Assembly: GCA_005879255.1 (NCBI GenBank)
Contig: VBKY01000493.1
Location: forward strand, 1 to 7,324
Direction: 5' to 3'
Length of the DNA: 7,324 bases
From: Deltaproteobacteria bacterium
GTDB taxonomy: Bacteria; Desulfobacterota_B; Binatia; UBA9968
Made by a program: the position numbers and the translations under genes. Shown here in pieces: positions 1-6,078 of the stretch. The first letter of the stretch is position 1, and each line of letters begins with the position of its first letter. The notes under the pieces were generated by a model, which saw only the letters and a program-made list of their open reading frames with translations, was not told the DNA's origin and ran no database searches.

Positions 1-7
1 TAATTCC

Positions 8-433
8 ATGGCTATGACCCCGCTCGGCGGCAACGATGGCGATTCTGAAATCGTCGCGGAGATCAACATCACGCCGTTGACCGACATTTTTTTGGTGCTG
101 CTGATCATTTTCATGATCACCAGCTCGGCGATGATCGAGTCTGGCGGAAAAGTCAACTTGCCGAAGGCTGTCGCCACTCAGTCGGAGTCACGCGGCACCA
201 CAGTGACGCTGACTCCTAAACGGGAAATTTTCGTTAATCAGAAAAAAGTGGGCGAAGAAAATTTTGAAAGAACTCTGCAAGAGGCGCTGAACACGAGCCC
301 CGACAAGACCGTCGTTCTGCGCGGCGACAAAGACGTGCTGCTCGGAGATACAGTCAAAATCATGTCAATTATCAAGCGGGCCGGCGCTTCGGAGATCGCC
401 ATCGCCGCTGAGGCCGAAAGAAAAGCTCGCTAG
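8..433 (+). CDS. ExbD/TolR family biopolymer transport protein
   Basis: This 141-residue protein is a small inner-membrane subunit that works with an ExbB/TolQ partner to turn the proton gradient into mechanical work for TonB- or Tol-type envelope systems. It has a short cytoplasmic N-terminus, then the family signature INITPLTDIFLVLLIIFM. Asp26 in that motif is the expected proton-carrying residue of the single membrane helix (about residues 26-42). The rest (about 45-141) is the periplasmic domain, with the typical VNLP segment just after the membrane and a late LGDTVKIMSIIKRAGASEIAIAAE stretch. The length is normal for the family. Only seven bases precede the ATG, so the ribosome site and any ExbB/TolQ gene lie outside; the TAA at 1-3 could be the stop of that gene, but its frame cannot be tested. 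A second ATG at 14 is possible. No tonB or tolA follows; the next gene is convergent. ExbD and TolR cannot be told apart here. Confidence 0.93.
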   Translation: MAMTPLGGNDGDSEIVAEINITPLTDIFLVLLIIFMITSSAMIESGGKVNLPKAVATQSESRGTTVTLTPKREIFVNQKKVGEENFERTLQEALNTSPDKTVVLRGDKDVLLGDTVKIMSIIKRAGASEIAIAAEAERKAR

Positions 434-457
434 ACAATCGCCGAATCGTTGACGGGC

Positions 458-1711
458 TTAGCGCGGCGGTCCTTCCGTTGGCGGGGGCAATTGTTGTGGC
501 CGTCTCAGGCTGTCTTCTCGGTTTCGCTCGACTTCACGCTGGATCTCGGCAGGACTTCTTCCTAGTCGCTCTACCTCGAGCTTGAGCTTTCGTTCCTTCT
601 CCAGGAAAACTTCCAGCTCCAACGATTTCTGGGTTCCCGTTTGGTAATAGACCGTAACGGAATCACGGCCGTTCGATCCATCGCTCGCGCGCGCTACGAC
701 TTCGATTTGGTTGCGTCCCTCCACCACCGGGACAGCAGACGAAAAGAAACCGTCGGCGGCAAGTCGAAGTTGCAGGGCCTTTTGGCCGCTGGTCTGATTA
801 ACGACCTGAATATAGTCGACACCCACGACCGAGATATTCTCGAGCACCGCAAGTGCATCCGCCGGTCGCACCAGCGGCGTGTACGTCCCACCGCTTTCTT
901 TGGCGATACCGACCGCTGCGGTCGGATATGAAAGAGCTTCTTCCCCCAGAGCAAACACATGAACTTTGATCCCGGCCTTGCCGGCAAGCCGCGCCGCATT
1001 GATCGTCAGATTAATGTCCTCGGGAGTCATTCTTTTGCCGCCGCCAATCGGCAAAGACGGAAAACCATCGGTCAGAAGAAACTGGACTTTGATCGCATCG
1101 GTTCTTTTTTCACTGCTTCCCAGCCCCAACAACTCGGTTATACCCATGCGGATGCCTTCGACCATATTGGTCCCGCCGTAGGGACCGGCGCGCAAAATTT
1201 CGCTAAGACCTCGACGAACCTGCTCGAAATCATGGGTCAGCGGCTGCACCAGTTTCGCACCCTCACTGAACGTTAACACTCCGACACGCGTAGATTCGCC
1301 ATTGAGCTGGAGAAGCAGGCGGCGCGCCGCCGCGACCTCTGCCGCCAAAATGGAATTCCTCGGGTTTCGCAGCGGCGGCTTTCCGAGACTCATGCCGCCA
1401 ATGGTAATCTGCGGCGTGCCGAAACCGGAGCTTTCCGGTGGCTGATCAGCATCTCCCAATTCGGCGCCGCCGTACATAGCCGTGCTCCCTGAGATATCGA
1501 TAACTAAGAAGATATCGACGTTTGCTGATCGCGCCGCGTCACGAACCACTTTGCCGCTAACGAAGATGGCATTCTGATCTTGGGTGATCCGGCTACCATC
1601 CTTGGGTGAGACTATTTGCACCTTGGGTTCCGCGGCTCCAAGGTTATGAGCGATGGCGATGATAGAAATAAATAGCCAAATTCCGACGCGCAATACTCGA
1701 CACGGGTTCAT
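458..1711 (-). CDS. Exported von Willebrand factor A (VWA) domain protein with Ig-like flanks
   Basis: This 417-residue protein is predicted to be exported and to bind ligands through a metal-dependent VWA domain; its partner is unknown. Residues 1-27 form a signal peptide (basic start, hydrophobic core WLFISIIAIA, likely cut after GAA). Residues 29-53 (VQIVSPKDGS...FVSGKV) resemble the first strands of an Ig-like domain. The VWA domain runs about 65-290 and has a complete MIDAS site: DISGS (Asp72, Ser74, Ser76), Thr181 in GGTN and Asp215 in LLTDG. After it, about 295-355 (ending in EVVARASDGSNGRDSVTVYY) looks like the remaining Ig-like strands. The tail has a charged helix (about 362-400) and a proline-rich end. 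An insertion of about 40 residues follows DISGS. The frame is open to a GTG at 1795, but the ATG at 1711 is preferred: it has a GGAGA ribosome site seven bases upstream and starts directly at the signal peptide. The gene is convergent with the ExbD gene and divergent from the 1774 gene. Confidence 0.87.
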   Translation of the reverse strand: MNPCRVLRVGIWLFISIIAIAHNLGAAEPKVQIVSPKDGSRITQDQNAIFVSGKVVRDAARSANVDIFLVIDISGSTAMYGGAELGDADQPPESSGFGTPQITIGGMSLGKPPLRNPRNSILAAEVAAARRLLLQLNGESTRVGVLTFSEGAKLVQPLTHDFEQVRRGLSEILRAGPYGGTNMVEGIRMGITELLGLGSSEKRTDAIKVQFLLTDGFPSLPIGGGKRMTPEDINLTINAARLAGKAGIKVHVFALGEEALSYPTAAVGIAKESGGTYTPLVRPADALAVLENISVVGVDYIQVVNQTSGQKALQLRLAADGFFSSAVPVVEGRNQIEVVARASDGSNGRDSVTVYYQTGTQKSLELEVFLEKERKLKLEVERLGRSPAEIQREVERNREDSLRRPQQLPPPTEGPPR

Positions 1712-1773
1712 GATAATGTCTCCGACAGCGCAAACGCTAACACGAATAAACCAGTCGGAAAAGAGGCCATCGG
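1712..1773. promoter_or_regulatory. Divergent intergenic spacer between the VWA and coiled-coil genes
   Basis: These 62 bases separate two start codons that point away from each other, so both promoters must lie here or reach into the coding ends. It holds both ribosome sites: GGAGA for the VWA gene (minus) and AAGAGG at 1761-1766 for the gene at 1774 (plus). A short inverted repeat, AGCG-CAAA-CGCT, sits at 1727-1738. I see no convincing -35/-10 pair on either strand. A shared promoter region is inferred from the layout alone. Confidence 0.4.
1719..1723 (-). promoter_or_regulatory. Ribosome binding site that decides the VWA gene start
   Basis: On the minus strand this reads GGAGA, seven bases before the ATG at 1711. 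It favours that start over the in-frame GTG at 1795, which would add 28 residues ahead of the signal peptide and would overlap the start of the divergent gene. Confidence 0.6.
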
Positions 1774-2529
1774 ATGTCAAAGGCGTGGATGTCACGGATC
1801 GCTCAATGTGCTATACTTGGCGCCATGATGATCGTCATATTCCTCGTTGCGTTTATTGGCATCAGTGGCTGGGATAGCTTGGCCCAGGCGCAGCATGTCA
1901 TCGTCTTAAAAAATGGCCGGCAAATTACCGTGCAGAGCTACCGAGAAGAAGGCTCGATGATAAAATTCGTTGGCCTGGGCGGAGAGATCGGTATACCCAA
2001 AGATCAAATCCAGGCGATTTTGAAGCCTGGACAAACGGATCGAACGGGGCTGAGTATTTCAGACTTGGAAGCATCATCGCGGCAATCTGCGACGGCCCCG
2101 CAAAAACCATCACCATCCGCGGCGCGTGATGCGTCGCAACGGTCGAGTTCTGAAGAGACAAAGCCCCTTGGCGACATAGAAGAAGTAAAGGAATACCAAA
2201 AAAGACTTGCCGAAGTTACTGAGAAACTCGAAGCAGCCAGGCAAGATTATTTTAAGGCCACTCAAGGAGGCGGCACTTCATCCAACGTCAGTCGGGATGG
2301 AATGAGAGCTTGGACAATGGATTTTGCTTCCAGAATACACGACTCCCAGAAGGTTCCGGGAGGGGGTGGCCCGCCGAATACGCCGCCCGCTTCACCCTAT
2401 GCGCCGAATTATACCCCTAAGGAAAAAGAGCTTTCCGACTTGAGGATCAAAATTGACGGTTTGCAAAAGGAACAAGAAAATCTGATTCAAGAAATGAAGA
2501 ACAAAAATATCCCTACAGGAGCGCTCTGA
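1774..2529 (+). CDS. Exported protein with small beta domain and two coiled coils, function unknown
   Basis: I do not recognise a named family. The 251-residue product starts with a long signal sequence (hydrophobic run about 12-32, likely cut after AQA at residue 39). Residues 41-84 (HVIVLKNGRQITVQSY, then EIGIPKDQIQAI) look like a compact beta domain ending in a short helix, a pattern seen in small exported proteins that begin with a VxLKNGR strand. Residues 92-133 are Ser/Ala/Pro-rich and probably disordered. Residues 135-163 form a heptad-like coiled coil (EEVKEYQKRLAEVTEKLEAA). A Gly/Pro-rich linker (about 194-213) leads to a second coiled coil at about 215-243. The start at 1774 is supported by AAGAGG seven bases upstream; ATG codons at 1789, 1825 and 1828 are less likely. 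The C-terminal part is more AT-rich, mostly from Lys, Glu and Gln codons. The gene is divergent from the VWA gene and convergent with aroQ. A periplasmic or envelope scaffold role is a guess. Confidence 0.8.
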   Translation: MSKAWMSRIAQCAILGAMMIVIFLVAFIGISGWDSLAQAQHVIVLKNGRQITVQSYREEGSMIKFVGLGGEIGIPKDQIQAILKPGQTDRTGLSISDLEASSRQSATAPQKPSPSAARDASQRSSSEETKPLGDIEEVKEYQKRLAEVTEKLEAARQDYFKATQGGGTSSNVSRDGMRAWTMDFASRIHDSQKVPGGGGPPNTPPASPYAPNYTPKEKELSDLRIKIDGLQKEQENLIQEMKNKNIPTGAL

Positions 2530-2549
2530 TCGATTCTACTCGCGACTTG

Positions 2550-2990
2550 TCATAAATATTCCACAGCCGCCTTCAAGCCTAATAGATAACTCTGCAGTCC
2601 AAACCCGACGATCTGTCCCACCGCCACTTCAGCGATAAAAGAGTGATGGCGGAACGGCTCGCGCTTGTGAATGTTAGAAAGATGAATCTCGATGACGGGA
2701 ATGCCCACCGCCGAAATCGCGTCACGCATCGCTAAACTCGTATGTGTGTAGGCGGCGGGATTGATCAGGATCGCGCCGAATTTCCCCACCGCCTGCTGGA
2801 TCCAGGTCACTAACTCGCCTTCGCTATTCGATTGCCGGAAATCAACTTCAACTTTAAGCTCTTGGGCAAGAGCGCGCACTTTCTGTTCGATTTCCGCAAG
2901 CGTCGCCTTGCCGTAAATTTCCGGTTGCCTTTTGCCGAGCAGGTTGAGATTGGGTCCGTTGAGCACCAAGATTTTTTTCGGCTTTGCCAT
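2550..2990 (-). CDS. aroQ: Type II 3-dehydroquinate dehydratase
   Basis: This cytoplasmic enzyme removes water from 3-dehydroquinate to give 3-dehydroshikimate, the third step of the shikimate pathway. At 146 residues it has the normal length of the type II family, which forms dodecamers and is unrelated to type I AroD. The N-terminal signature [20 protein letters not shown] is intact. The key residues match the well-studied Mycobacterium enzyme with a constant offset of two: Arg21 and Tyr26 (active-site lid and catalytic base), Asn77, His83, Asp90, His103 (catalytic acid) and Arg114. The motifs QSNSEGELV (53-61) and [10 protein letters not shown] (76-85) are also present. The ATG at 2990 has a good AAGGA site seven bases upstream. 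It is the last gene of the minus-strand aro cluster, 253 bases after aroB, so it may be read from the long transcript or from its own promoter. It ends 20 bases from the convergent gene; no intrinsic terminator is seen. Confidence 0.97.
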   Translation of the reverse strand: MAKPKKILVLNGPNLNLLGKRQPEIYGKATLAEIEQKVRALAQELKVEVDFRQSNSEGELVTWIQQAVGKFGAILINPAAYTHTSLAMRDAISAVGIPVIEIHLSNIHKREPFRHHSFIAEVAVGQIVGFGLQSYLLGLKAAVEYL

Positions 2991-3078
2991 GGATGCTTCC
3001 TTAGATCTCAGCGCCTCAGCAAACGGGAAGCGACTGGTCCGTATAACTAAAGCTCGTTAGCTACGCCCTTCGTCTCTT

Positions 3079-3100
3079 CGCCGCTTGCCCGCAAACGGCG
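3079..3100 (-). repeat. Hairpin in the aroB-aroQ spacer
   Basis: The arms at 3079-3087 and 3092-3100 pair over nine positions around a four-base loop. On the minus strand one of these pairs is G-U; on the plus strand the same position is a C-A mismatch. The hairpin is therefore better formed in the aroB-to-aroQ transcript. No U-run follows it, so it is not a typical intrinsic terminator. Confidence 0.5.
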
Positions 3101-3107
3101 GCATCTG

Positions 3108-3136
3108 GTAGGGGCGGGTTTCAAACCCGCCCCTAC
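3108..3136. repeat. Perfect 14-bp inverted repeat (REP-like palindrome)
   Basis: The left arm GTAGGGGCGGGTTT (3108-3121) and right arm AAACCCGCCCCTAC (3123-3136) are exact reverse complements around a single C. GTAGGGG...CCCCTAC palindromes occur as dispersed short repeats in a number of environmental bacterial genomes, from general knowledge; whether this genome has more copies cannot be seen here. It lies between aroB and aroQ, seven bases from a second hairpin. No T-run follows on either strand, which argues against a simple terminator. Confidence 0.75.
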
Positions 3137-3243
3137 ATCTTCGAAGACACGCCACTAGTTCATGGTCACCATTCCTCGGCTTTGCCTCGGAGTTACAATC
3201 TTGCCCTCAAACGGACCCCGCCACAGCTATCTCCGTCCGGACC

Positions 3244-4320
3244 CTAAACGCCGAGCGCGCTGAGAACCTCGGTGGGCGCCAACCAGTGAAATCGGGTTTT
3301 GCCAATGCCTTCGCACATGATGAATTTTATTTTGCCCCCGGCGACTTTTTTGTCGACTTCCATTGCTTGAATCAAATTCTGTGGCAAAACGCCCGACGGT
3401 ATTTCCACCGGCAAGCCGGCCTTTCTAACCAAAGCAGCGACCCGGTTGAAACTCGCCGTATCGCAGAACCCCTGCTGCACCGATAACGCGACCGCCTTTA
3501 CCATACCGACTGCAACCGCCTCGCCGTGAAGCAGTTGCCGGTAACCGGTCACCGTTTCCAACGCGTGACCGATGGTATGACCGAAATTAAGCACCGCGCG
3601 ATAATCCTCCTCGCGCTCGTCTGCCTCCACAACCCGCGCTTTGATCGCGCATGAGACCCCGATGACTTGGCTCAGTAGCTCGAGATCGGAGCCGAGAAGT
3701 TTCTCCATCCTCTGTTCTAGCAGCTGGAAAAGCGCCGGATCCTGGATAATCCCGTACTTGATGATTTCCGCGAGACCCGCGACAAGCTCCCTGTGTGGCA
3801 GTGTCCTAAGGGCAGCGACGTCGATGAGAACCAGTTTTGGCTGGTAAAAAGCGCCGATCAAATTCTTGCCACTCTCATGATTGATGCCAGTCTTGCCGCC
3901 GACGCTTGAATCCACTTGTGCCAGCAAAGTCGTCGGCACTTGGACATACGAGACGCCACGAAGGTAAGTTGCCGCGGCGAAGCCGGCGACATCTCCAACA
4001 ACGCCGCCGCCGAGTGCCAGCACACAAGATTTCCGTTCAAAGCGCTCGCTGATCAAACGGTCGTAGATGCTCACCAGCGATTTGAGATTCTTGTGCTCTT
4101 CACCATCGGGCACAAGAATCGGCGTGACTTCGAATTCGGCGTTGGTCAGCGCTTCATGGATCGCATCAAGATAGAGCTGCGCCACCGTGGGATTCGTCAC
4201 GACGGCCACTTTGCCGCGCACACCGGCCTGCCGGAGCAGCTCGCCCGCCCGCTCCAAGAGTCCCGCGCCAACATGAATGGGATAAGAGCGATCGCCGAGA
4301 TTGACAGTCAAGGTTTGCAT
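3244..4320 (-). CDS. aroB: 3-dehydroquinate synthase
   Basis: This cytoplasmic, NAD- and metal-dependent enzyme converts DAHP into 3-dehydroquinate, the second shikimate step. The 358 residues match the family's usual length. The N-terminal NAD-binding half shows PDGEEHKN (71-78) and GGGVVGDVAGF (104-114). The next conserved stretch is PTTLLAQVDSSVGGKTGIN (129-147), with Lys143 and Lys152 as substrate-binding lysines. The metal ligands are in place: Glu185 in GLAEIIKYG, His248 in NFGHTIGH and His265 in LLHGEAVAVGM. The ATG at 4320 lies four bases after the aroK stop. It has no clear ribosome site, only a weak purine stretch, so translation is probably coupled to aroK. No truncation or frameshift is visible. 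Confidence 0.98.
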   Translation of the reverse strand: MQTLTVNLGDRSYPIHVGAGLLERAGELLRQAGVRGKVAVVTNPTVAQLYLDAIHEALTNAEFEVTPILVPDGEEHKNLKSLVSIYDRLISERFERKSCVLALGGGVVGDVAGFAAATYLRGVSYVQVPTTLLAQVDSSVGGKTGINHESGKNLIGAFYQPKLVLIDVAALRTLPHRELVAGLAEIIKYGIIQDPALFQLLEQRMEKLLGSDLELLSQVIGVSCAIKARVVEADEREEDYRAVLNFGHTIGHALETVTGYRQLLHGEAVAVGMVKAVALSVQQGFCDTASFNRVAALVRKAGLPVEIPSGVLPQNLIQAMEVDKKVAGGKIKFIMCEGIGKTRFHWLAPTEVLSALGV

Positions 4321-4324
4321 GATT

Positions 4325-4834
4325 TCAATTCTTAGACTCGATAAATTGAATAATTTTCTCCACCACCTGGTCCAAAGTCAGTTCGCTGGTATCGATTGTA
4401 ACATCGGCTTGAGCATATCGACTCTCTCGTTGCATCAACAGTTCCGCAATACGCTCTTTGCGATTGGCTCCTTTGAGCAGAGGACGTTTGGAACCATTTC
4501 CCGCCCGGGATAGCAACACATCGACAGACGCAGTAAGTCCGATAAGCAACGTTCGGTCCCGTAGCAACGTCAGGTTCTCCTCATCCATGATGATCCCGCC
4601 CCCGGTCGCGATGACCTGTCCTTTTTTTTGCAGAATCGTAGCTAGCGTCTGTTTTTCCAGTTGGCGGAAATAAGGCTCGCCTTTTTGGACAAAAATCTCG
4701 TGCACTTTCATTCCGTAGGTTTTCTCGATAAGTCTGTCGAGATCGACGAAACGGCGGCGCAATTTCTTCGCCAGGTTTCGCCCAACAGCGCTCTTCCCCA
4801 CGGCCATGAAACCGATGAGCGCGATGTTTTGCAT
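4325..4834 (-). CDS. aroK: Shikimate kinase
   Basis: This cytoplasmic enzyme phosphorylates shikimate at the 3-hydroxyl using ATP, the fifth step of the pathway. With the ATG start it has 169 residues, typical for the family. The Walker A loop GFMAVGKS is at 8-15, the shikimate-binding Asp of VDLD at 33, Arg57 in GEPYFRQLE, the GGG loop of IATGGGII at 78-80, the lid arginine in RPLL at 117 and Arg136 in QRESRYAQAD. These numbers fall at or within one of those in the Mycobacterium enzyme, which supports the ATG at 4834. A TTG at 4849 would add five residues (MPKTL) and would start four bases after the aroC stop; neither start has a strong ribosome site. The gene sits between aroC and aroB, in the same direction, with very short gaps, so it is surely in one operon. 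AroK and AroL types cannot be separated by eye. Confidence 0.96.
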   Translation of the reverse strand: MQNIALIGFMAVGKSAVGRNLAKKLRRRFVDLDRLIEKTYGMKVHEIFVQKGEPYFRQLEKQTLATILQKKGQVIATGGGIIMDEENLTLLRDRTLLIGLTASVDVLLSRAGNGSKRPLLKGANRKERIAELLMQRESRYAQADVTIDTSELTLDQVVEKIIQFIESKN

Positions 4835-4853
4835 CAGCGTTTTCGGCAACGGG

Positions 4854-6002
4854 CTAGTAATTCTTGATTTGCTCTAGATAGCTTTCATAGTTGCGCCTAA
4901 TTTCGCGCAACGAGTCGCCGCCGAATTTTTCCAGAAACGCTCTCGCGATCTCGAACGCGACCACGGATTCGCCGACAACGGCGGCAGCCGGAGCAGCGCA
5001 AACATCGGAGCGCTCGACCGAAGCATCCGCAGCCTGCTTCGATCGTAAATCCACCGACTGCAGCGGACTCATCAACGTGGAAATCGGTTTCATGGCGACC
5101 CGAGCAACCAGTGGCGCGCCATTTGTCATGCCGCCTTCTGTGCCGCCGGAGTTGTTACTGCCGCGGTAAAATCCCGTGGGCACGATCCTCGGCGTTCCTT
5201 CGGTTACATCCTTAGCAGGGTCGAAGAAGATTTCATCATGCACTTGCGAGCCACGCCGACGCGCCATATCGAAGCCCAACCCGATTTCGACGCCCTTCAT
5301 CGCCTGTATGCTCATCAACGCCTGGGCCAATCTGCCATCGAGCTTACGGTCCCACTGGGTGTGGCTTCCCAGTCCGGGAGGCAGTCCCAGCGCCACGACT
5401 TCGAAGATACCTCCCAGAGTATTCCCTTCTTTCTTGCACTCTTCGATCAAAGCGATCATTTTCTGTTCGGCCTCACTATCAGCCGTTCGCACCGGCGACT
5501 CTTCGGATCGGGCATGAATTTCATCGTAAGTCAGGTGGCTCAAATTCGCCGCCACATTGCCTATGGAGCGAATATATCCGATCACGCGAACGCCGAACGG
5601 TGCGAGGAGTTGCTTGGCAAATGACCCGACGGCAGTGCGGGCAACCGTATCGCGTGCGCTGGCGCGCTCGAGAATATCGCGGATGTCCTTACGGTCGTAC
5701 TTAAGCACGCCGTTTAGATCAGCGTGACCGGGGCGAGGTTTGGTGACCGCGATCTTGTCATCGCGGTCTTCGGGGAAGGCGGACATCTTTTTTGTCCAAT
5801 TTTTCCAATCCCGGTTTTCGATGCCCAGAGCAACCGGAGATCCCATCGTTTCACCCCAACGGATGCCCGACCGCACTTGCGCTTCGTCTTTTTCGATGAG
5901 CATGCGCCCGCCGCGGCCGTAACCCTGCTGGCGACGCCATAGATCGTGATTAATTTTATTGATCTCAATGGGGAAACCCGCCGGCACCCCGTCGATGATC
6001 AT
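4854..6002 (-). CDS. aroC: Chorismate synthase (start codon unresolved)
   Basis: This enzyme makes chorismate from EPSP with reduced FMN, the last shikimate step. The 382 residues from the ATG at 6002 contain RPGHADLNG (His93, a conserved catalytic histidine), KYDRKDIRDILERASARDT (101-119), GLPPGLGSHTQWDRKLDGRL (206-225), ARRRGSQVHDEIF (247-259), NNSGGTEGGMTNG (283-295), KPISTL (305-310) and ERSDVCAAPAAAVV (330-343), all family signatures. The ATG at 6002 lacks a ribosome site and starts too late: the conserved RYFTAGESHGPCLT is encoded just upstream in frame (6003-6044), but no ATG, GTG or TTG precedes it before the in-frame stop at 6087-6089. The true product should begin near 6047, giving about 397 residues. 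It lies after pilQ and five bases or fewer from aroK if the TTG start of aroK is used. The rest of the gene is intact, so I favour a sequence error or unusual start over a pseudogene. Confidence 0.94.
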   Translation of the reverse strand: MIIDGVPAGFPIEINKINHDLWRRQQGYGRGGRMLIEKDEAQVRSGIRWGETMGSPVALGIENRDWKNWTKKMSAFPEDRDDKIAVTKPRPGHADLNGVLKYDRKDIRDILERASARDTVARTAVGSFAKQLLAPFGVRVIGYIRSIGNVAANLSHLTYDEIHARSEESPVRTADSEAEQKMIALIEECKKEGNTLGGIFEVVALGLPPGLGSHTQWDRKLDGRLAQALMSIQAMKGVEIGLGFDMARRRGSQVHDEIFFDPAKDVTEGTPRIVPTGFYRGSNNSGGTEGGMTNGAPLVARVAMKPISTLMSPLQSVDLRSKQAADASVERSDVCAAPAAAVVGESVVAFEIARAFLEKFGGDSLREIRRNYESYLEQIKNY

Positions 6003-6047
6003 CGTCAGACAGGGACCGTGGGATTCTCCCGCGGTGAAGTAACGATT
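6003..6047 (-). other. Conserved aroC N-terminus lying outside any start-codon ORF
   Basis: In frame with aroC, codons 6044 down to 6003 read RYFTAGESHGPCLT, the chorismate synthase N-terminal motif with the catalytic histidine of GESHGP. The codon just before the Arg is AAT (6045-6047). The strand reads CCGAATCGTTAC here; inserting one G would give CCGA-ATG-CGT-TAC, that is Met-Arg-Tyr, the normal start of this enzyme type. No ATG, GTG or TTG exists in this frame between 6003 and the stop at 6087-6089. Confidence 0.7.
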
Positions 6048-6078
6048 CGGGCAGTCTACCCGATTCGATTTGGTGAGG

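Larger units (their letters stand above)
2991..3243. other. aroB-aroQ spacer rich in hairpins
   Basis: This 253-base stretch has no convincing gene. It contains a perfect 14-bp inverted repeat (3108-3136), a second hairpin (3079-3100), a 10-bp perfect palindrome TCTTCGAAGA (3138-3147), a short ATGGT-C-ACCAT repeat (3162-3172) and GTCCGGAC just past the aroB stop (3235-3242). The aroQ ribosome site is at 2998-3002. Because the other aro genes are packed within a few bases of each other, this gap looks like inserted or regulatory DNA. Confidence 0.6.

Noticed and set aside
434..457. Possible bidirectional terminator between the ExbD and VWA genes.
   Set aside because: The only pairing is an imperfect CAATCG/CGTTG match with no T-run on either side.
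641..1276. Several 70-105-codon frames on both strands within the VWA gene.
   Set aside because: They overlap the complete VWA domain reading frame and have no domain-like features of their own.
2519..2549. Palindrome GAGCGCTC near the stop of the 1774 gene, considered as a terminator for the convergent pair.
   Set aside because: It is only eight bases, has no loop and no T-run, and overlaps the coding end.
3041..3049. A TAGTTATAC string on the minus strand upstream of aroQ, as a possible -10 element.
   Set aside because: No acceptable -35 element lies at the right distance, so a promoter cannot be supported from sequence alone.
3916..4335. A 139-codon plus-strand open frame opposite aroB and the aroK end.
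   Set aside because: It lies fully antisense to well-conserved aro genes, has no recognisable motif and no ribosome site that I can see; it is a shadow of the GC-rich coding frame.
5238..5624. A 128-codon plus-strand open frame inside aroC, and an overlapping 113-codon one at 5176-5517.
   Set aside because: Both are antisense to conserved chorismate synthase motifs and overlap each other in different frames, so they are shadows.
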